Assembly: GCA_003574885.1 (NCBI GenBank)
Contig: PJFC01000003.1
Location: 310,001-374,000 of the forward strand
Source: Geobacter sp.
Lineage (GTDB): Bacteria > Desulfobacterota > Desulfuromonadia > Geobacterales > Geobacteraceae
DNA length: 64,000 nucleotides
Direction: 5' to 3'
This document shows positions 63,780 to 64,000 of this stretch, one piece after another. Positions within the stretch are counted from its first letter, which is position 1. Each line of letters begins with the position of its first letter. Below the pieces are notes generated by a model that saw only the letters and a list, made by a program, of their open reading frames with translations, had not been told where the DNA came from and made no database searches. The translations under genes and the position numbers were made by a program.

Positions 63780-64000
63780 ATGAAAATGAAAATACAAACA
63801 GAAGAAACTGAGATTAAATGGAGTTGGATGGTGTCAGACGGCGGGAATATTGTCGCCGATGACAACTGCCGCAGAATTGAGTGGCTCACAGCAACTGTCC
63901 TCAAAAAAATTTGCTCCGACTACAGTGGGTGGGAGACTTTATATCAAAATCCTGAAGACGGTCGCTACTGGGAACTCACCTATCCTGAAAGTGGCTACCA
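63780..64000 (+). CDS. Integron cassette gene: Imm27-like protein (partial, runs off window)
   Basis: Visible 73 codons from ATG 63780 (or 63786): KMKIQTEETEIKWSWMVSDG, then ADDNCRRIEWLTATVLKKI and SGWETLYQNPEDGRYWELTY. The C-RRIEWL and GWETLYQ-P-DGRYWELTYP blocks match the Imm27 immunity-protein family as recalled; this needs a search. No toxin is visible beside it. It starts 11 bp after the attC3 R' box. The C-terminus lies beyond the window. Confidence 0.65.
   Translation, partial: MKMKIQTEETEIKWSWMVSDGGNIVADDNCRRIEWLTATVLKKICSDYSGWETLYQNPEDGRYWELTYPESGY

Overview
The window looks like a chromosomal segment of a Geobacteraceae (Geobacter/Geotalea-type, Desulfuromonadota) bacterium. The evidence is the gene order rimP-nusA-ylxR/L7Ae-infB-rbfA-nrnA-truB-rpsO-pnp-M16-dut, a diheme cytochrome c peroxidase of the MacA type, a hexaheme c-type cytochrome behind a GEMM (cyclic dinucleotide) riboswitch, and GC-rich codon use. 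This assignment is inferred from gene content; no species is claimed. No rRNA or tRNA gene was recognised.

Layout. 1-5.5 kb (minus): plsX (cut by the window edge), rpmF, a YceD protein, a small membrane protein, tsaC, an M29 aminopeptidase, dut and an M16 peptidase. 5.6-15.7 kb (minus): the large translation/RNA operon from rimP to pnp, with a promoter and a probable leader attenuator in front of rimP. 15.8-20.2 kb: cytochrome c peroxidase, cydAB and an Rrf2 regulator. A nearly identical 17-mer lies in front of rrf2 and again between rrf2 and cydA. 20.3-27.4 kb: a LexA-fold repressor that lacks its self-cleavage residues, a TPR metalloprotease, a J-domain protein, and the isoprenoid/exonuclease VII cluster dxs-ispA-xseB-xseA. 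27.6-37.7 kb: a ParA-like ATPase, a YibQ deacetylase-like protein, a cohesin/dockerin-like secreted protein, gluQ, ppnP, a RecG with an extra N-terminal AbrB-fold domain, a higBA toxin-antitoxin pair, an AT-rich gap with four DnaA boxes, and an EamA transporter. 38-48 kb: riboswitch plus hexaheme cytochrome, a VOC protein, pfkA, a HAD phosphatase, HNH, rnhA, plsC, a PAS histidine kinase and amrS. 48.4-58.1 kb (minus): a shape/envelope operon, mreB - glycosyltransferase - gmhA - hldE - gmhB - mreC - mreD - mrdA - rodA, which interleaves LPS-heptose synthesis with elongasome genes. 58.4-61 kb (plus): a PpiD/SurA-type chaperone and purC.

The last 3 kb is accessory DNA. A decayed IS3 transposase tail is followed by a 1.1-kb element (REP-associated tyrosine transposase) bounded by perfect 25-bp inverted repeats, then a truncated TPR gene, then an array of integron gene cassettes. 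Three attC sites are visible. For both complete cassettes the attC R'' box is an exact 7/7 reverse complement of the R' box at the cassette's other end, as expected for excised-and-reinserted cassettes. The cassettes encode two unknown multi-pass membrane proteins and an Imm27-like protein that runs off the window. No integron integrase is visible.

Other unexplained structure: a pair of ~180-bp intergenic elements (in front of cydA and of ispA) with the same length and the same cores at the same offsets, but different self-complementary arms. This pattern suggests conserved secondary structure. Several start codons below differ from the longest possible reading frame; they were chosen from Shine-Dalgarno sequences, overlaps and family N-termini.
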